Below, piece after piece: positions 10,018 through 18,461 of a DNA stretch of 64,000 bases. Below the pieces are notes generated by a model, which was not told where the DNA came from, did no database searches, and was given only the letters and a program-made list of their open reading frames with translations. The number at the start of each line of letters is the position of its first letter. Within the stretch, counting starts at the first letter, position 1. A program made the translations under genes and the position numbers. This DNA comes from CALOCN01 sp942491735 (GTDB taxonomy: Bacteria; Eisenbacteria; RBG-16-71-46; JABDJR01), in the NCBI GenBank assembly GCA_942491735.1, contig CALOCN010000014.1, positions 2,170,001 to 2,234,000 on the forward strand. Direction: 5' to 3'.

Positions 10018-11472
10018 TCAGCTCTTCCAGAACGACGGGTAGAAGAGGACGAGGGCCGAGAACAGCTCGAGACGACCCACCAGCATGTTCCAGGACAGGA
10101 ACCACTTGCTGAAATCCGAGAAGAAGGCGAAGTTCTCGGACGGCCCCACCGCACCGAAGCCCGGGCCGATGTTCATCAGGGCCGATATCACCGCGCTCAT
10201 GGCGCTCAGGTAGTCGATGTCATCGGCGAGGGTCAGGACGAGCCCACCGAGCAGGACCATGACGATGTTGACGATGAAGTAGAAGACGGCCAGGTAGATC
10301 GTGAGGTCGTCGACCCGTCGCCCGTTCACATGCACCGAGAGGACGGTCAGGGGCTGGAAGAAGATCTTCTTGACCGCGGCGACACCGAACTTCCAGATCA
10401 GCGCGTAGTGGATGATCTTGATGCCGCTGGTCGTGGAACCGGCACATGCGCCGATGAAGCAGACCACGAAGAGCAGCATCTGCGCGGCCTGGGGCCAGAG
10501 TTCGTAGTCCGCGGTGGAGAAGCCGGTCGTGGTGAGGAGCGAAACGACCTGAAACGTGCCGAACCGGAGTGCGTCGAGCGGCTCGTAGACCTGACGGGTC
10601 CAGAGGACCAGTGCCGTGCCCAGGCAGAACAGGGCGGTCAGCGAGAGGTACCAGCGCAGCTCGGTGTTCTTCCACACCACGCTCCATTCCCGCTGCACCA
10701 TGAAGAAGAACAACATGAAGGTCGTGCCACCCAGGAACATGAACAGGATGACGATCCAGTCGATGTAGGCGCTGGCAAACCGTCCCACGCTGTCGTTGTA
10801 GGGGGAGTAGCCGGAAGTGGAGACGGTGCCGAAGGCATGGCAAAGCCCATCGAATAGCGACATGCCTCCCAGCATCATCAACACGACCTGGGCGAGGTTG
10901 AGGGTGAGGTAGATGATCCAGAGGTACTTGACCGCATCGCGGTTGCGGGCAGTGAAGCGCTCCCGGGTGATCGTCTGTCCCGGACTCGACTCCGCTCGGA
11001 ATATCCTGAGGCCTCCCACGCCGTGCGGCAGAAAAAGAATGGCAAGGGTAAGGAAGCCCATGCCGCCCAGCAGGTGGGTCTCGCTGCGCCAGAGCAGCAG
11101 TCCGCGGGGTAGGGCTTCGATGTCGGTCAGGATCGTGGCCCCGGTCGTCGTGTAGCCCGACATCATCTCGAAGAAGGCGTCGGTGAACGAAGGGATGGAT
11201 CCGTGGATCAGGAACGGCAGGGTGGAAACGGCGGAAATGCCGACCCAGCCGAAGAACGCGATGAGGAAGGCCTCGCGGGTTCCGAGGTTCTTGTCGGCCC
11301 GGGAGCGGAGTCGCAGGGGGAGGCCGACCCCGGTCAGCAGGAGCATGGAGACCGCGAGCGCGACGAGATCGTTCCCCCGGTACCACAGGGAGCAGGCCAC
11401 GGGGAGCGCGAGGGAGGCTCCGGTAACGAGGAGCAGGGTACCGGTCACGAAGACGATGGAACGGTAGTTCAC
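10018..11472 (-). CDS. trkH: Trk potassium uptake protein TrkH
   Basis: A 484-aa integral membrane K+ transporter with repeated M1-P-M2 units. Pore-loop glycines are seen in MMSGYTTTGATI, GTVSTSGYSPYND, SLLTTTGFSTADYE and GPGFGAVGPSENFA, the four filter-like positions of the family. The start is GTG at 11472, which gives the conserved N-terminus; an upstream open frame of 52 codons overlaps trkA and is not part of the gene. It lies 25 bp downstream of trkA on the same strand, forming the two-subunit system. Confidence 0.94.
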   Translation of the reverse strand: MNYRSIVFVTGTLLLVTGASLALPVACSLWYRGNDLVALAVSMLLLTGVGLPLRLRSRADKNLGTREAFLIAFFGWVGISAVSTLPFLIHGSIPSFTDAFFEMMSGYTTTGATILTDIEALPRGLLLWRSETHLLGGMGFLTLAILFLPHGVGGLRIFRAESSPGQTITRERFTARNRDAVKYLWIIYLTLNLAQVVLMMLGGMSLFDGLCHAFGTVSTSGYSPYNDSVGRFASAYIDWIVILFMFLGGTTFMLFFFMVQREWSVVWKNTELRWYLSLTALFCLGTALVLWTRQVYEPLDALRFGTFQVVSLLTTTGFSTADYELWPQAAQMLLFVVCFIGACAGSTTSGIKIIHYALIWKFGVAAVKKIFFQPLTVLSVHVNGRRVDDLTIYLAVFYFIVNIVMVLLGGLVLTLADDIDYLSAMSAVISALMNIGPGFGAVGPSENFAFFSDFSKWFLSWNMLVGRLELFSALVLFYPSFWKS

Positions 11473-11497
11473 GCGTTGGAATCCATGGAATGACGCC

Positions 11498-12892
11498 CTA
11501 TCCCAGGACGAGCCGCTCGACGTCGGGAAGAGCGTCCGGTCGACACACCACGACAAGCCTGTTGCCGGCCTCGATCCGTGTGTCTCCGGTGGCGGTGTGC
11601 CACTCGCCCTGCTGCAGGACACAACCAATGATCATCCGGCCGCGAAGCGCCAGGGCACCCGGCACCTCGGCCAGGGTGAACCGGGTCACCGGGGCGTTGG
11701 GAGCGGCGACCAGCTCGACGACCTCGGCATCGACGCCGTGAAGACGAGCCACCGACAACATCTCCCCGCGCAACAGGTAGGCAATGATGCGATCCCCGGC
11801 AAGGATCTTACGGTTCAGTACGATGTCCGAGCCCATCGAGGAGGCGAGGGCCATGTACTCCTCGCGCTTGACCAGGGTGATGGTCTTGGCTTCCTCGCCG
11901 TGGCGGGACCCGGGCTGGTTGCGGATCAGGTGCTTCGCCAGCGCGCTCGTCATGATGTTCGTTTCATTGTCCCCGGTCGCGGTGATCACCGTATCCACCG
12001 AGAGCAGCCCCGCCGTCAGCAGGATGTTGGGATCGGCTCCGTCGCCGTGGAGGAGCTCCGTTTGCTTGAGTTGCTGACTCAACACCTCTGCCCGTCTCTC
12101 ATCCCGTTCAATGAGTTTCAGCTTGAAGGACCCCTCGATCAGTTCCGCGATGCGCCCACCGATATCGCCTCCGCCGATGATCATCACCCTTTGCCGCCGC
12201 TTCGCTCCCATCCCCACCACCAGCATCAGGCTGGGCACATCCTCCTCGCGGACCAGGAAGTAGGCATAGTCGTTCACCCGGACTTCGTCTTCGCCCCCGG
12301 GGATCAGGGTATTCATGTCGCGGGAGATCGCCACCACCCGGAAACTGAAACTCATGAGTCGGGAAATGTCGCTGATCCGGTGGTCAAGCAGGGCGGACGT
12401 GGCGCCGATACGTGCGCCGATGACCTGCATGGATCCTTCCCCAAGCTCGAAGACGCTGTTCCCGGCACGCATGGTGAGCAGCTTCGCCACCTCCTGTGCG
12501 GCGAGTTCCTCCGGCTGGATGACGTAGTCGATCTTCAGGTCCTCGGCGGTGAGGACGGCGCCCTTGACCCACAGCCCCCGCGAGCGCACCCGCGCGATCT
12601 TGCATGGAATCCCGAAGCGGTCGGCGATCATCGCGGCCAGGATGTTGACCGCGTCATCGTTGGTGACCGCGATGAGATAGTCCATGCTCGATGCGGCGGC
12701 CTCGACCCAGCACGCATGGCTCATCGCATCGCCGAGGACGATGCGGGCGTCGATGTCACCCTCCGCATCCCGGATCTTCTGCGGGTCGGTCTCGATGAGG
12801 GTGACCGAATGGCCCTCGTCGACGAGTTTTGTCGCGAGGTGACGACCGACGCCTCCGAGGCCGAGGATGAGGATTTTCTGATTGGTCTTCAT
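11498..12892 (-). CDS. trkA: Trk system regulatory subunit TrkA
   Basis: A 464-aa peripheral cytoplasmic subunit that binds NAD(H) and gates TrkH. It contains two RCK_N-RCK_C tandem repeats. The first Rossmann motif ILGLGGVGRHLA is near residue 9 and the second MIIGGGDIGGRIA near 237. ATG at 12892 begins the conserved sequence directly. It is the first gene of the trkA-trkH operon. Confidence 0.95.
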   Translation of the reverse strand: MKTNQKILILGLGGVGRHLATKLVDEGHSVTLIETDPQKIRDAEGDIDARIVLGDAMSHACWVEAAASSMDYLIAVTNDDAVNILAAMIADRFGIPCKIARVRSRGLWVKGAVLTAEDLKIDYVIQPEELAAQEVAKLLTMRAGNSVFELGEGSMQVIGARIGATSALLDHRISDISRLMSFSFRVVAISRDMNTLIPGGEDEVRVNDYAYFLVREEDVPSLMLVVGMGAKRRQRVMIIGGGDIGGRIAELIEGSFKLKLIERDERRAEVLSQQLKQTELLHGDGADPNILLTAGLLSVDTVITATGDNETNIMTSALAKHLIRNQPGSRHGEEAKTITLVKREEYMALASSMGSDIVLNRKILAGDRIIAYLLRGEMLSVARLHGVDAEVVELVAAPNAPVTRFTLAEVPGALALRGRMIIGCVLQQGEWHTATGDTRIEAGNRLVVVCRPDALPDVERLVLG

Positions 12893-13040
12893 GCGGGGGG
12901 GATACTAGCGCTCTTGTTGCTCCGTAGAAAGCATCAACCCGCGTCGAGTAGGTACCTGCCCCGGGGAGGCGGCGGGACAAGCCGTGGTGGGAGGTGCGGA
13001 CCGGGGCTCGATGTTCGCGGTGGTGGTCAGGCAGCCCAGA

Positions 13041-14393
13041 CTATGGCCGGAGGAACTCCTCGCCAATCCGCTCCGCGGCCAACTGGAGCGCGCGGCTACC
13101 GCTACCGCCGCCGTAGTTCGTCGCGAGCAGGAGGGCTGCGTTCTGCTCGGGAAGAATCCACAGCACTGCGGTCCAGGCTCCACATGATCCCGAGTGGGTA
13201 AGCGCGGTACCGCTGCCCCAGGTGCTCGGGGCCAGGAACCAACCCAAGCCGTAGCCCTGATGGAACGAATCGCCGTGCAGTTCCGAGAACGCAGCCTTGG
13301 AAAGTAAGGCAACCTCTTCGCCGCGGGCTCCCCGCAGCTGGAGTTGGGCGAACGTCGCCCAGTCGCGAAGGCTCATGTGGATCGTGCCCGCGGGACCAAT
13401 CGACGGGTTTGCCAGGTCCTCCCCGGGGCCAACTCCGAGCGCGACGAGCCCGGCCTCCGTGAGCAGGTGCCCGCGCGGCGCCGACTCCGGAGCCATGGCG
13501 CCCGGAGCGCCGAACCCGAGGGACTGCAGGTTCATCGGTTCCGCGAGGTACGCCTCGACGAGCTCCTCCCACGGCTTTCCGGTGGCGCGCTCGAGCATGG
13601 CTCCGGCAACGCAATAGCCGATGTCCGAGTAGTGGAAGGCCGTGCCCGGCTCGTACGCGGGAGCGGTGGCCACGGAGTAGCGCACCAGCTCGGCCCGCTG
13701 TTCGGAAAGCTCACCCCGGAAGCCGGCGATCGCGTCATCGAAGGCGCCACTGCGTGAGGCGAATCCGCCCCGATGCGAGAGCAACTGTCTGAGCGTCACG
13801 CCGAGGTACTCCGCGCGCGCCGCCGAGGCGAGTTCCGGGAACGCCTCAGCGATCGTGCGGTCCCATTCGATGAGCCCCTGGTCCACGAGGGCCGCCGCGA
13901 CGGTGGCGGTCACCGCCTTGCCGCACGATCCCAGATGGAATGGATCGTCGACCGTGAGCGGTTGGTCGGAACCGACCCGTCGGATGCCGGCCGTACCGAT
14001 CGCATGGAGACGTCCGTCACGGATGACCGCGGCGGCCATCCCGGGCACGCGGAAGACGGCGCGGACCGGCTCGAGGATCGGTCCAAGATCGACGAGCTCC
14101 AGCCCGGTTCTTGCGGGACCAGACCCGGTGACGGGATCGAAGGGGATGAAGTCGGGCGCACCGCACGAGGAACCGGTCGGCAGGCTGCATGTGGCCCCGT
14201 TGGACGGCCCGCAGCTCGCCGCAGGTTGGGCACAGGTGGCCGATTCCACGGCCGGGGTCGCGGTGGGTGCGCACGCGGCAGGTTCGCACGAGGGACTCGG
14301 GGTGCAAGTGGCCTGGGCCATGGTCGTCTCCGGCAAGACGCCGAGGACCACCACCAGCGAAAGAGCCCAGCGACGTGCGGAAGACACGTTCAT
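13041..14393 (-). CDS. Secreted serine beta-lactamase-like hydrolase
   Basis: A 450-aa exported protein. A signal peptide ends near residue 26, followed by a linker with seven cysteines between residues 30 and 77, then a class C beta-lactamase/DD-peptidase-type domain. The catalytic SxxK is S156-C-G-K159, the YxN position reads Y255-S-D257 with Asp instead of Asn, and the third motif is H400-S-G402. These features suit an esterase or D-aminopeptidase relative at least as well as a true beta-lactamase. AAGGA lies 9 bp upstream of the ATG. It follows the GNAT gene and is likely the last gene of the MarR operon. Confidence 0.82.
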   Translation of the reverse strand: MNVSSARRWALSLVVVLGVLPETTMAQATCTPSPSCEPAACAPTATPAVESATCAQPAASCGPSNGATCSLPTGSSCGAPDFIPFDPVTGSGPARTGLELVDLGPILEPVRAVFRVPGMAAAVIRDGRLHAIGTAGIRRVGSDQPLTVDDPFHLGSCGKAVTATVAAALVDQGLIEWDRTIAEAFPELASAARAEYLGVTLRQLLSHRGGFASRSGAFDDAIAGFRGELSEQRAELVRYSVATAPAYEPGTAFHYSDIGYCVAGAMLERATGKPWEELVEAYLAEPMNLQSLGFGAPGAMAPESAPRGHLLTEAGLVALGVGPGEDLANPSIGPAGTIHMSLRDWATFAQLQLRGARGEEVALLSKAAFSELHGDSFHQGYGLGWFLAPSTWGSGTALTHSGSCGAWTAVLWILPEQNAALLLATNYGGGSGSRALQLAAERIGEEFLRP

Positions 14394-14408
14394 TGATCTA
14401 CGTTCCTT

Positions 14409-14975
14409 TCAGCGGCTTGACGGCGGGGAATCGTCCCGATTCTCCCCTTGAGGAACCGGATGTTGTCGAGCTCTGACCTGGCGAAGATCGAGGGACATCG
14501 ACTTCGAGGTCGAGGGACAGAATCCGAACTCGAACGACCCGTGTAGCTCTCGGGGGAGCTGCGCGCGGGGAATGTCCTTGAATCCGTGTCGCTGGAAGAA
14601 CTCATGTGCGGTTTCGGTAAAGAGCGCGACCGTGTGCAGCCCCCGGGTTCGAGCCCACGCGATCCGGTCCTCGACAAGCCGGCGCCCCAGGGCCCGTCCG
14701 CGGAGGGACGTGGCTACCACCACGGAGCGGAGGAGGCCAACCTCACCGTGCACTTCGATGCTGGCGCTGCCCACGACGGTGTCCCCACGGACGGCGACCG
14801 ACGTGTGCTGCATCAGGTCGTCGTCCACTCCTTCGACCGGAAGTGATTCCGCGGCGAGGAGCGTGCGCACACGCGCCGCGTCTCCAGGCTGCGCGTTCCG
14901 CAGTTGCGTCCGTGGCGAAGGGGAGGGTCGTTGCGCTTCGCGAGCACCGGGGCGGGCAACAGGATGCTTCGGCAT
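14409..14975 (-). CDS. GNAT N-acetyltransferase, ArsN2-like
   Basis: A 188-aa acetyl-CoA-dependent acetyltransferase. LLAAESLPVEGVDDDL, the beta-strand LLRSVVVA, the acetyl-CoA loop LRGRALGRRLVE and FFQRHGFKDI follow the order of ArsN2-type GNAT proteins, whose C-terminal FCP segment is also present. No arsenic genes are nearby, so the substrate is open. ATG at 14975 is chosen because AGGAGAG lies 6-8 bp upstream and it clears the marR stop by 11 bp. The C-terminal 25 residues look like poorly conserved extension. Confidence 0.78.
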   Translation of the reverse strand: MPKHPVARPGAREAQRPSPSPRTQLRNAQPGDAARVRTLLAAESLPVEGVDDDLMQHTSVAVRGDTVVGSASIEVHGEVGLLRSVVVATSLRGRALGRRLVEDRIAWARTRGLHTVALFTETAHEFFQRHGFKDIPRAQLPRELHGSFEFGFCPSTSKSMSLDLRQVRARQHPVPQGENRDDSPPSSR

Positions 14976-14986
14976 TGCGTTCTCTC

Positions 14987-15490
14987 CTAGTCCTGGCATG
15001 CAGTGTCGGTGCCGGAGAAGGCACGTGTCGCCGTATCGGCGAGGCGCTGCAGCACGAGGATCGCGGCACTGCGTGCCCCGCGCGGGAGATCGGCGATGAG
15101 ATCACGCTGGCGGGTCAACAGATCCTCGCGCACACGATCATGGAGGCGGAGACCGGCGTTTGTTGCAAGCAGGCGGTGCGCTCTTCCGTCCGCGGGGTCG
15201 GGGACGCGCCTGATGAGGCCGCCTTCCTCCATGTTCGCCACGAGGCGGCTGGTCGTACTCTTGTCGAGGTGGAGGATCGCCGCGAGCTCGTTCTGCGTCA
15301 TGCCCTCGTGCCGGAGAGTCGCCTGCAACGCGTAACACTCGTTGACGGATAGCTCGTAGTGGCAGGCACGCTGACGATCGCGGAACTGGTAGGCACGCAC
15401 CAGCCGGTCGAGCGCCTCATAGAGATCCTGGTTGTCACGCTCCAGCTGGTTGGTGGTGCCGTTGCTGTGGTCGCGCGAGATCGATTTCAT
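14987..15490 (-). CDS. MarR-family transcriptional regulator
   Basis: A 167-aa winged-helix regulator. The recognition helix region is MTQNELAAILHLDKSTTSRLVANM and the wing is RRVPDPADGRAHRL. ATG at 15490 is preceded by GGGAGG; an upstream in-frame ATG at 15559 lies inside the putative operator and is rejected. It is the first gene of a minus-strand operon with the GNAT and hydrolase genes, and an inverted repeat typical of MarR operators lies 53 bp upstream. Confidence 0.9.
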   Translation of the reverse strand: MKSISRDHSNGTTNQLERDNQDLYEALDRLVRAYQFRDRQRACHYELSVNECYALQATLRHEGMTQNELAAILHLDKSTTSRLVANMEEGGLIRRVPDPADGRAHRLLATNAGLRLHDRVREDLLTRQRDLIADLPRGARSAAILVLQRLADTATRAFSGTDTACQD

Positions 15491-15542
15491 GGGCCTCCCT
15501 GCCGCCGCCGTCCACCGGGGAGGGCGCAACGTGCGGGAACAA

Positions 15543-15563
15543 ATAGTTGCATTGAACAACTAT
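15543..15563. promoter_or_regulatory. Putative MarR operator
   Basis: A perfect 7-bp inverted repeat, ATAGTTG and CAACTAT separated by CATTGAA, lies upstream of the marR start. Spacing and AT-rich half-sites match MarR/OhrR-type operators, so autorepression of the marR-GNAT-hydrolase operon is likely. Confidence 0.7.
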
Positions 15564-15631
15564 AGTCCTCGAGGCCGGGAGGGTCAAGCCCTGGATCGGG
15601 CTGGCGTCGTGATCTGGTGCGTTGGGCGCGG

Positions 15632-16537
15632 CTAGTTCCTGGGCTGCGCGGGCGTGACGGTGAACGTGCCCTCCATGCGCACGTAGAGGATGCATTCCTC
15701 TCCTGCTTTCGACGCGAGGTGATGCACGGAGTCTCCCCTCGAGCCGAAGTAGCTGCCCGGCTCCATGATCCTGACGTCCGCAACCCCTGGCAGTTGGAAC
15801 TGTAGTCGGCCCTGGATCACGACAGCGCGAATGGACGAGCCGTTGCTGTGTATCTTCCCGTCAAACCCGCCCGGTAGCCTGACAAGTGTCCCGTTCGGCT
15901 GATCACTCTGCGGCTCGCCCCAGAGAAAGGCCACCTTCGCTCCATTGGCCACGGCCTGCGTGCCCGTCTGATCGGCCCACGTGGTGCTCGAGGCGTCCAG
16001 CCACACGAGGTTCGAGGGATCCACGTTGACGGGTCTCTCGCCGCTGTCGAATGCCTGCTCCGTGGGAAGGACGAGATACGGCCCTTCCTCGATCTCGATG
16101 TACGCCACGTTGGTGCCGCCCTTGGCAGCGGTAATGTGGACTTCTCCCTTCGGCTGCGTCCAGAAGGAACCCGCCGGCATCCACATTGCGGCGGCATCGG
16201 GGTCATCGTTGTGAATGAGGCCGCTGATCACCACGCCGCGGTAGGAGACATTGTGAAGGTGGGGTGGTGACGAGAAGCCGTCCACGAACCTGACCAGAAA
16301 GCCGGTCGGCACAGAACCGCTACGATCGCCCCAGAGGGTTGCGGCCTGCGGGCTCCTGTCACCGCGGGCCGGGTTGAGCGGCTCCCACTCGACTTCGGAC
16401 GTCAAGACGACCTCAGACGTTGCCTCGGCTGCGTGCTCTGGCGCGTCGCCGTCGGATGGGACCTGGGATCCGGCGGTGGCGGCGAACGCGGCGCTCGCGA
16501 GAACGAGTGGCACGAGCTTGAGACTGAGTTTGGGCAT
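15632..16537 (-). CDS. Exported cupin-like DUF4437 protein
   Basis: A 301-aa protein with a signal peptide (cleavage near TAGS, residue 23) and two cupin-like halves. The first shows GFLVRFVDGFSSPPHLHN and the second GTLVRLPGGFDGKIHSNG, each followed by a RG/G-x-VI strand and a PGS element. This internal duplication is typical of DUF4437, whose activity is not known to me. GGAG lies 8 bp upstream of ATG 16537. It is 108 bp downstream of the oxidoreductase gene on the same strand. Confidence 0.75.
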   Translation of the reverse strand: MPKLSLKLVPLVLASAAFAATAGSQVPSDGDAPEHAAEATSEVVLTSEVEWEPLNPARGDRSPQAATLWGDRSGSVPTGFLVRFVDGFSSPPHLHNVSYRGVVISGLIHNDDPDAAAMWMPAGSFWTQPKGEVHITAAKGGTNVAYIEIEEGPYLVLPTEQAFDSGERPVNVDPSNLVWLDASSTTWADQTGTQAVANGAKVAFLWGEPQSDQPNGTLVRLPGGFDGKIHSNGSSIRAVVIQGRLQFQLPGVADVRIMEPGSYFGSRGDSVHHLASKAGEECILYVRMEGTFTVTPAQPRN

Positions 16538-16645
16538 GGCGATCTCCGTTGTTGGTCTCCCGCTGAGACCGGTCATGTACGAGTCGATGGCACGCTGGGC
16601 CGAGCGGCGGAGCCCCTTCGGTCTCTCCCCACTCCGGGGCGGTGT

Positions 16646-17632
16646 TCAGTTCTCAACGACGACCTTGCCGATCGCTTGCCCGCTCTCGAGGCGGGCGTGG
16701 GCTTCCCCAGCGTCTTCCAGCGAGTGTCGGGTTTCGTCGAGCACCGGCTTCAGTCCTCCGGATTCGACGATCCGCGCCACGTCGCGCAGAATCGCCGCGT
16801 GTTCCTCCCGCTTGTGGTTGTGAAGCATCGGAATCAGCATGAAAATGACATGCAACGAGAGCCCCTTGAAGTGAGCCAGGGACAGGTCGATCTCACACAG
16901 TGACACGGTCGAAGCGACGTGACCATTGAGGGCGGCCGCCTCGAACGAATTCGCCATGTTCGCGCCACCTACGGAATCGAATACGACCTCAAACCCCGCC
17001 CCGCCGGTATGTTCGGCGACATACTGCTCCACGGTTTCGGCCTTGTAGTTGATGGGCGTCGCACCCAACCGTGCAATCAACGCCATTTGGCTCTCACCGC
17101 CGCCGGTGGAGTACACGTCAGCCCCGAAATGCCGGGCCAGTTGCAGGGCCACATGGCCGACGCCGCCGGAACCGCCATGGACCAGGACCTTTTGCCCCTG
17201 GCGGATGCCCGCGCGCGTCAGGCCTTCGTAAGCCGTGATGGCCACCAGGGGAAGAGCAGCAGCCTCCCGCATGGACAGGTTCCCGGGCTTGTGGGCGATC
17301 AGCTTGCTGTCGGCTGAGATGTACTCGGCCAGCGTGCCGGGCAGATCCGCCAACCCGCCGGCGCAGCCGTAGACCTCGTCGCCGACGGAGTACTCCTCCA
17401 CACCGTCGCCGACGGCTTCCACCGTGCCGGCGAAGTCCATGCCCAGAATGGCGGGCGTGTCGGGCGAGAGCGGTAGCTCTTTACCCATCCTCCGGATCAT
17501 CGTGTCGACCCGGTTCACGCTCGACGCCGCGATCCTGATCAGGACGTGGCCGGCTTTGGTCTCCGGGGTTTCCGCCTCGGCGGCTTCGAATTCAGCGTCG
17601 GGACCATAGGCATTCAGAAGCATTGCCTTCAT
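16646..17632 (-). CDS. Zinc-independent MDR oxidoreductase (quinone oxidoreductase-like)
   Basis: A 328-aa medium-chain dehydrogenase/reductase. It shows the GroES-like N-domain with SSVNRVDTMIR and ILGMDFAGTVEAVG, and an NADPH-binding Rossmann motif VLVHGGSGGVGHVALQLA near residue 150. Catalytic zinc ligands are not evident, which places it with quinone or enone reductases. ATG at 17632 begins the conserved sequence. It is divergent from the hxlR gene, and such pairs often form a quinone/electrophile response. Confidence 0.87.
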   Translation of the reverse strand: MKAMLLNAYGPDAEFEAAEAETPETKAGHVLIRIAASSVNRVDTMIRRMGKELPLSPDTPAILGMDFAGTVEAVGDGVEEYSVGDEVYGCAGGLADLPGTLAEYISADSKLIAHKPGNLSMREAAALPLVAITAYEGLTRAGIRQGQKVLVHGGSGGVGHVALQLARHFGADVYSTGGGESQMALIARLGATPINYKAETVEQYVAEHTGGAGFEVVFDSVGGANMANSFEAAALNGHVASTVSLCEIDLSLAHFKGLSLHVIFMLIPMLHNHKREEHAAILRDVARIVESGGLKPVLDETRHSLEDAGEAHARLESGQAIGKVVVEN

Positions 17633-17753
17633 TGAGTACGCCCTTCTCTGTCGTTGAAGTTTCGATTCGTGACGGCCGGGAGCCGCGGGGGGAGTTTCCC
17701 GTGGCGTGTCAGGCCTGCCTTCTTGCACGTGACAATAGGAGGGAGCCCACCTC

Positions 17754-17782
17754 TTGACCAGTACCCACATTTTTGTAAGTAT
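17754..17782. promoter_or_regulatory. Putative HxlR operator and -35 element
   Basis: TTGACC (17754-17759) could serve as a -35 for hxlR. It is followed by an imperfect inverted repeat, GTACCCAC (17761-17768) and GTAAGTAT (17775-17782), in the space between the divergent oxidoreductase and hxlR genes. The GTAC/GTAAGTA arms resemble known HxlR/YodB-type sites. Confidence 0.5.
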
Positions 17783-17814
17783 CGTGAAACATGACCCCCA
17801 GCAGGAGATCGTCA

Positions 17815-18177
17815 ATGGCGCGGAAGTACAACTGGAGGACCGGCTGCGACGTCGAAGCGACCCTGAGTGTCATTGGAGGCAGGTGGAAGCCGGTTCTCGT
17901 TTGTCACCTGCTGGACGGGAAGAAACGCTTCGGCGAGTTGCGACGGCTTACTCCCAATGCGACCGAGCGCATGATCACGCTCCAGCTCCGCGAGCTCGAG
18001 TCGGACGGCGTCATCTCACGGCATGTCTTCGCGGAGGTGCCGCCTCGCGTCGAGTATGAGGTGACGGAGTTCGGACGATCCCTCGAGAAGATCCTGGGGC
18101 TCATGCAGGAGTGGGGCAGTGCGTTCAAGACCCGTCGGCTCGCCGAGGAGTCAGAGAGCGAGCAGTCGGCAAAGTGA
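17815..18177 (+). CDS. HxlR-family transcriptional regulator
   Basis: A 120-aa winged-helix regulator. The signature is C-x4-TLSVIGGRWKPVLVCHLL, with a cysteine near residue 10 that in related proteins senses quinones or aldehydes, followed by FGELRRLTPNATERMIT and a PPRVEYEVTEFG wing. ATG 17815 has GGAG 8 bp upstream; an earlier ATG at 17791 is possible. Divergent from the oxidoreductase gene, which is its most likely target. Confidence 0.9.
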   Translation: MARKYNWRTGCDVEATLSVIGGRWKPVLVCHLLDGKKRFGELRRLTPNATERMITLQLRELESDGVISRHVFAEVPPRVEYEVTEFGRSLEKILGLMQEWGSAFKTRRLAEESESEQSAK

Positions 18178-18183
18178 GCCAAG

Positions 18184-18249
18184 GCTGCTAACCTCTCTGC
18201 CGCTTTGAGTGCCCCCGTAGCTCAGGTGGATAGAGCAGCGGTTTCCTAA
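18184..18249 (+). repeat. Left attachment repeat (attL) of the tRNA-Arg island
   Basis: This 66-bp segment is repeated at 31697-31763 with a single 1-bp indel. It includes the upstream bases GCTGCTAACCTCT and the 5' half of tRNA-Arg as far as the anticodon loop (CCTAA). Identity stops exactly there, which puts the crossover at or before the anticodon loop. Confidence 0.9.
18211..18249 (+). pseudogene. Truncated tRNA-Arg (5' half only)
   Basis: The acceptor 5' strand, D arm and 5' anticodon arm match tRNA-Arg(CCT) at 31725-31801. After CCTAA the sequence diverges and no anticodon 3' strand, T arm or acceptor 3' strand follows. It is the original 5' half left behind when the island integrated. 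Confidence 0.93.
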
Positions 18250-18461
18250 TTCGGGAAGGCCGCAAATCAACCCCCATGATCTCTCCGAGCCAACGGACTG
18301 TGACTCTTGCATTTGGGCGGTAAGTCTAGCTCATTCAATGGGCTGTTCGATACGAACTGCTCGCCCCTCTTCCAGCCCGTGTAAGCGTTATAGTCTTGTT
18401 TGTAGCGCTTTTGAGTGCCAAGTGTGGCACAGCGAGAGGGCACACCTGTTGGGGGCATGAA

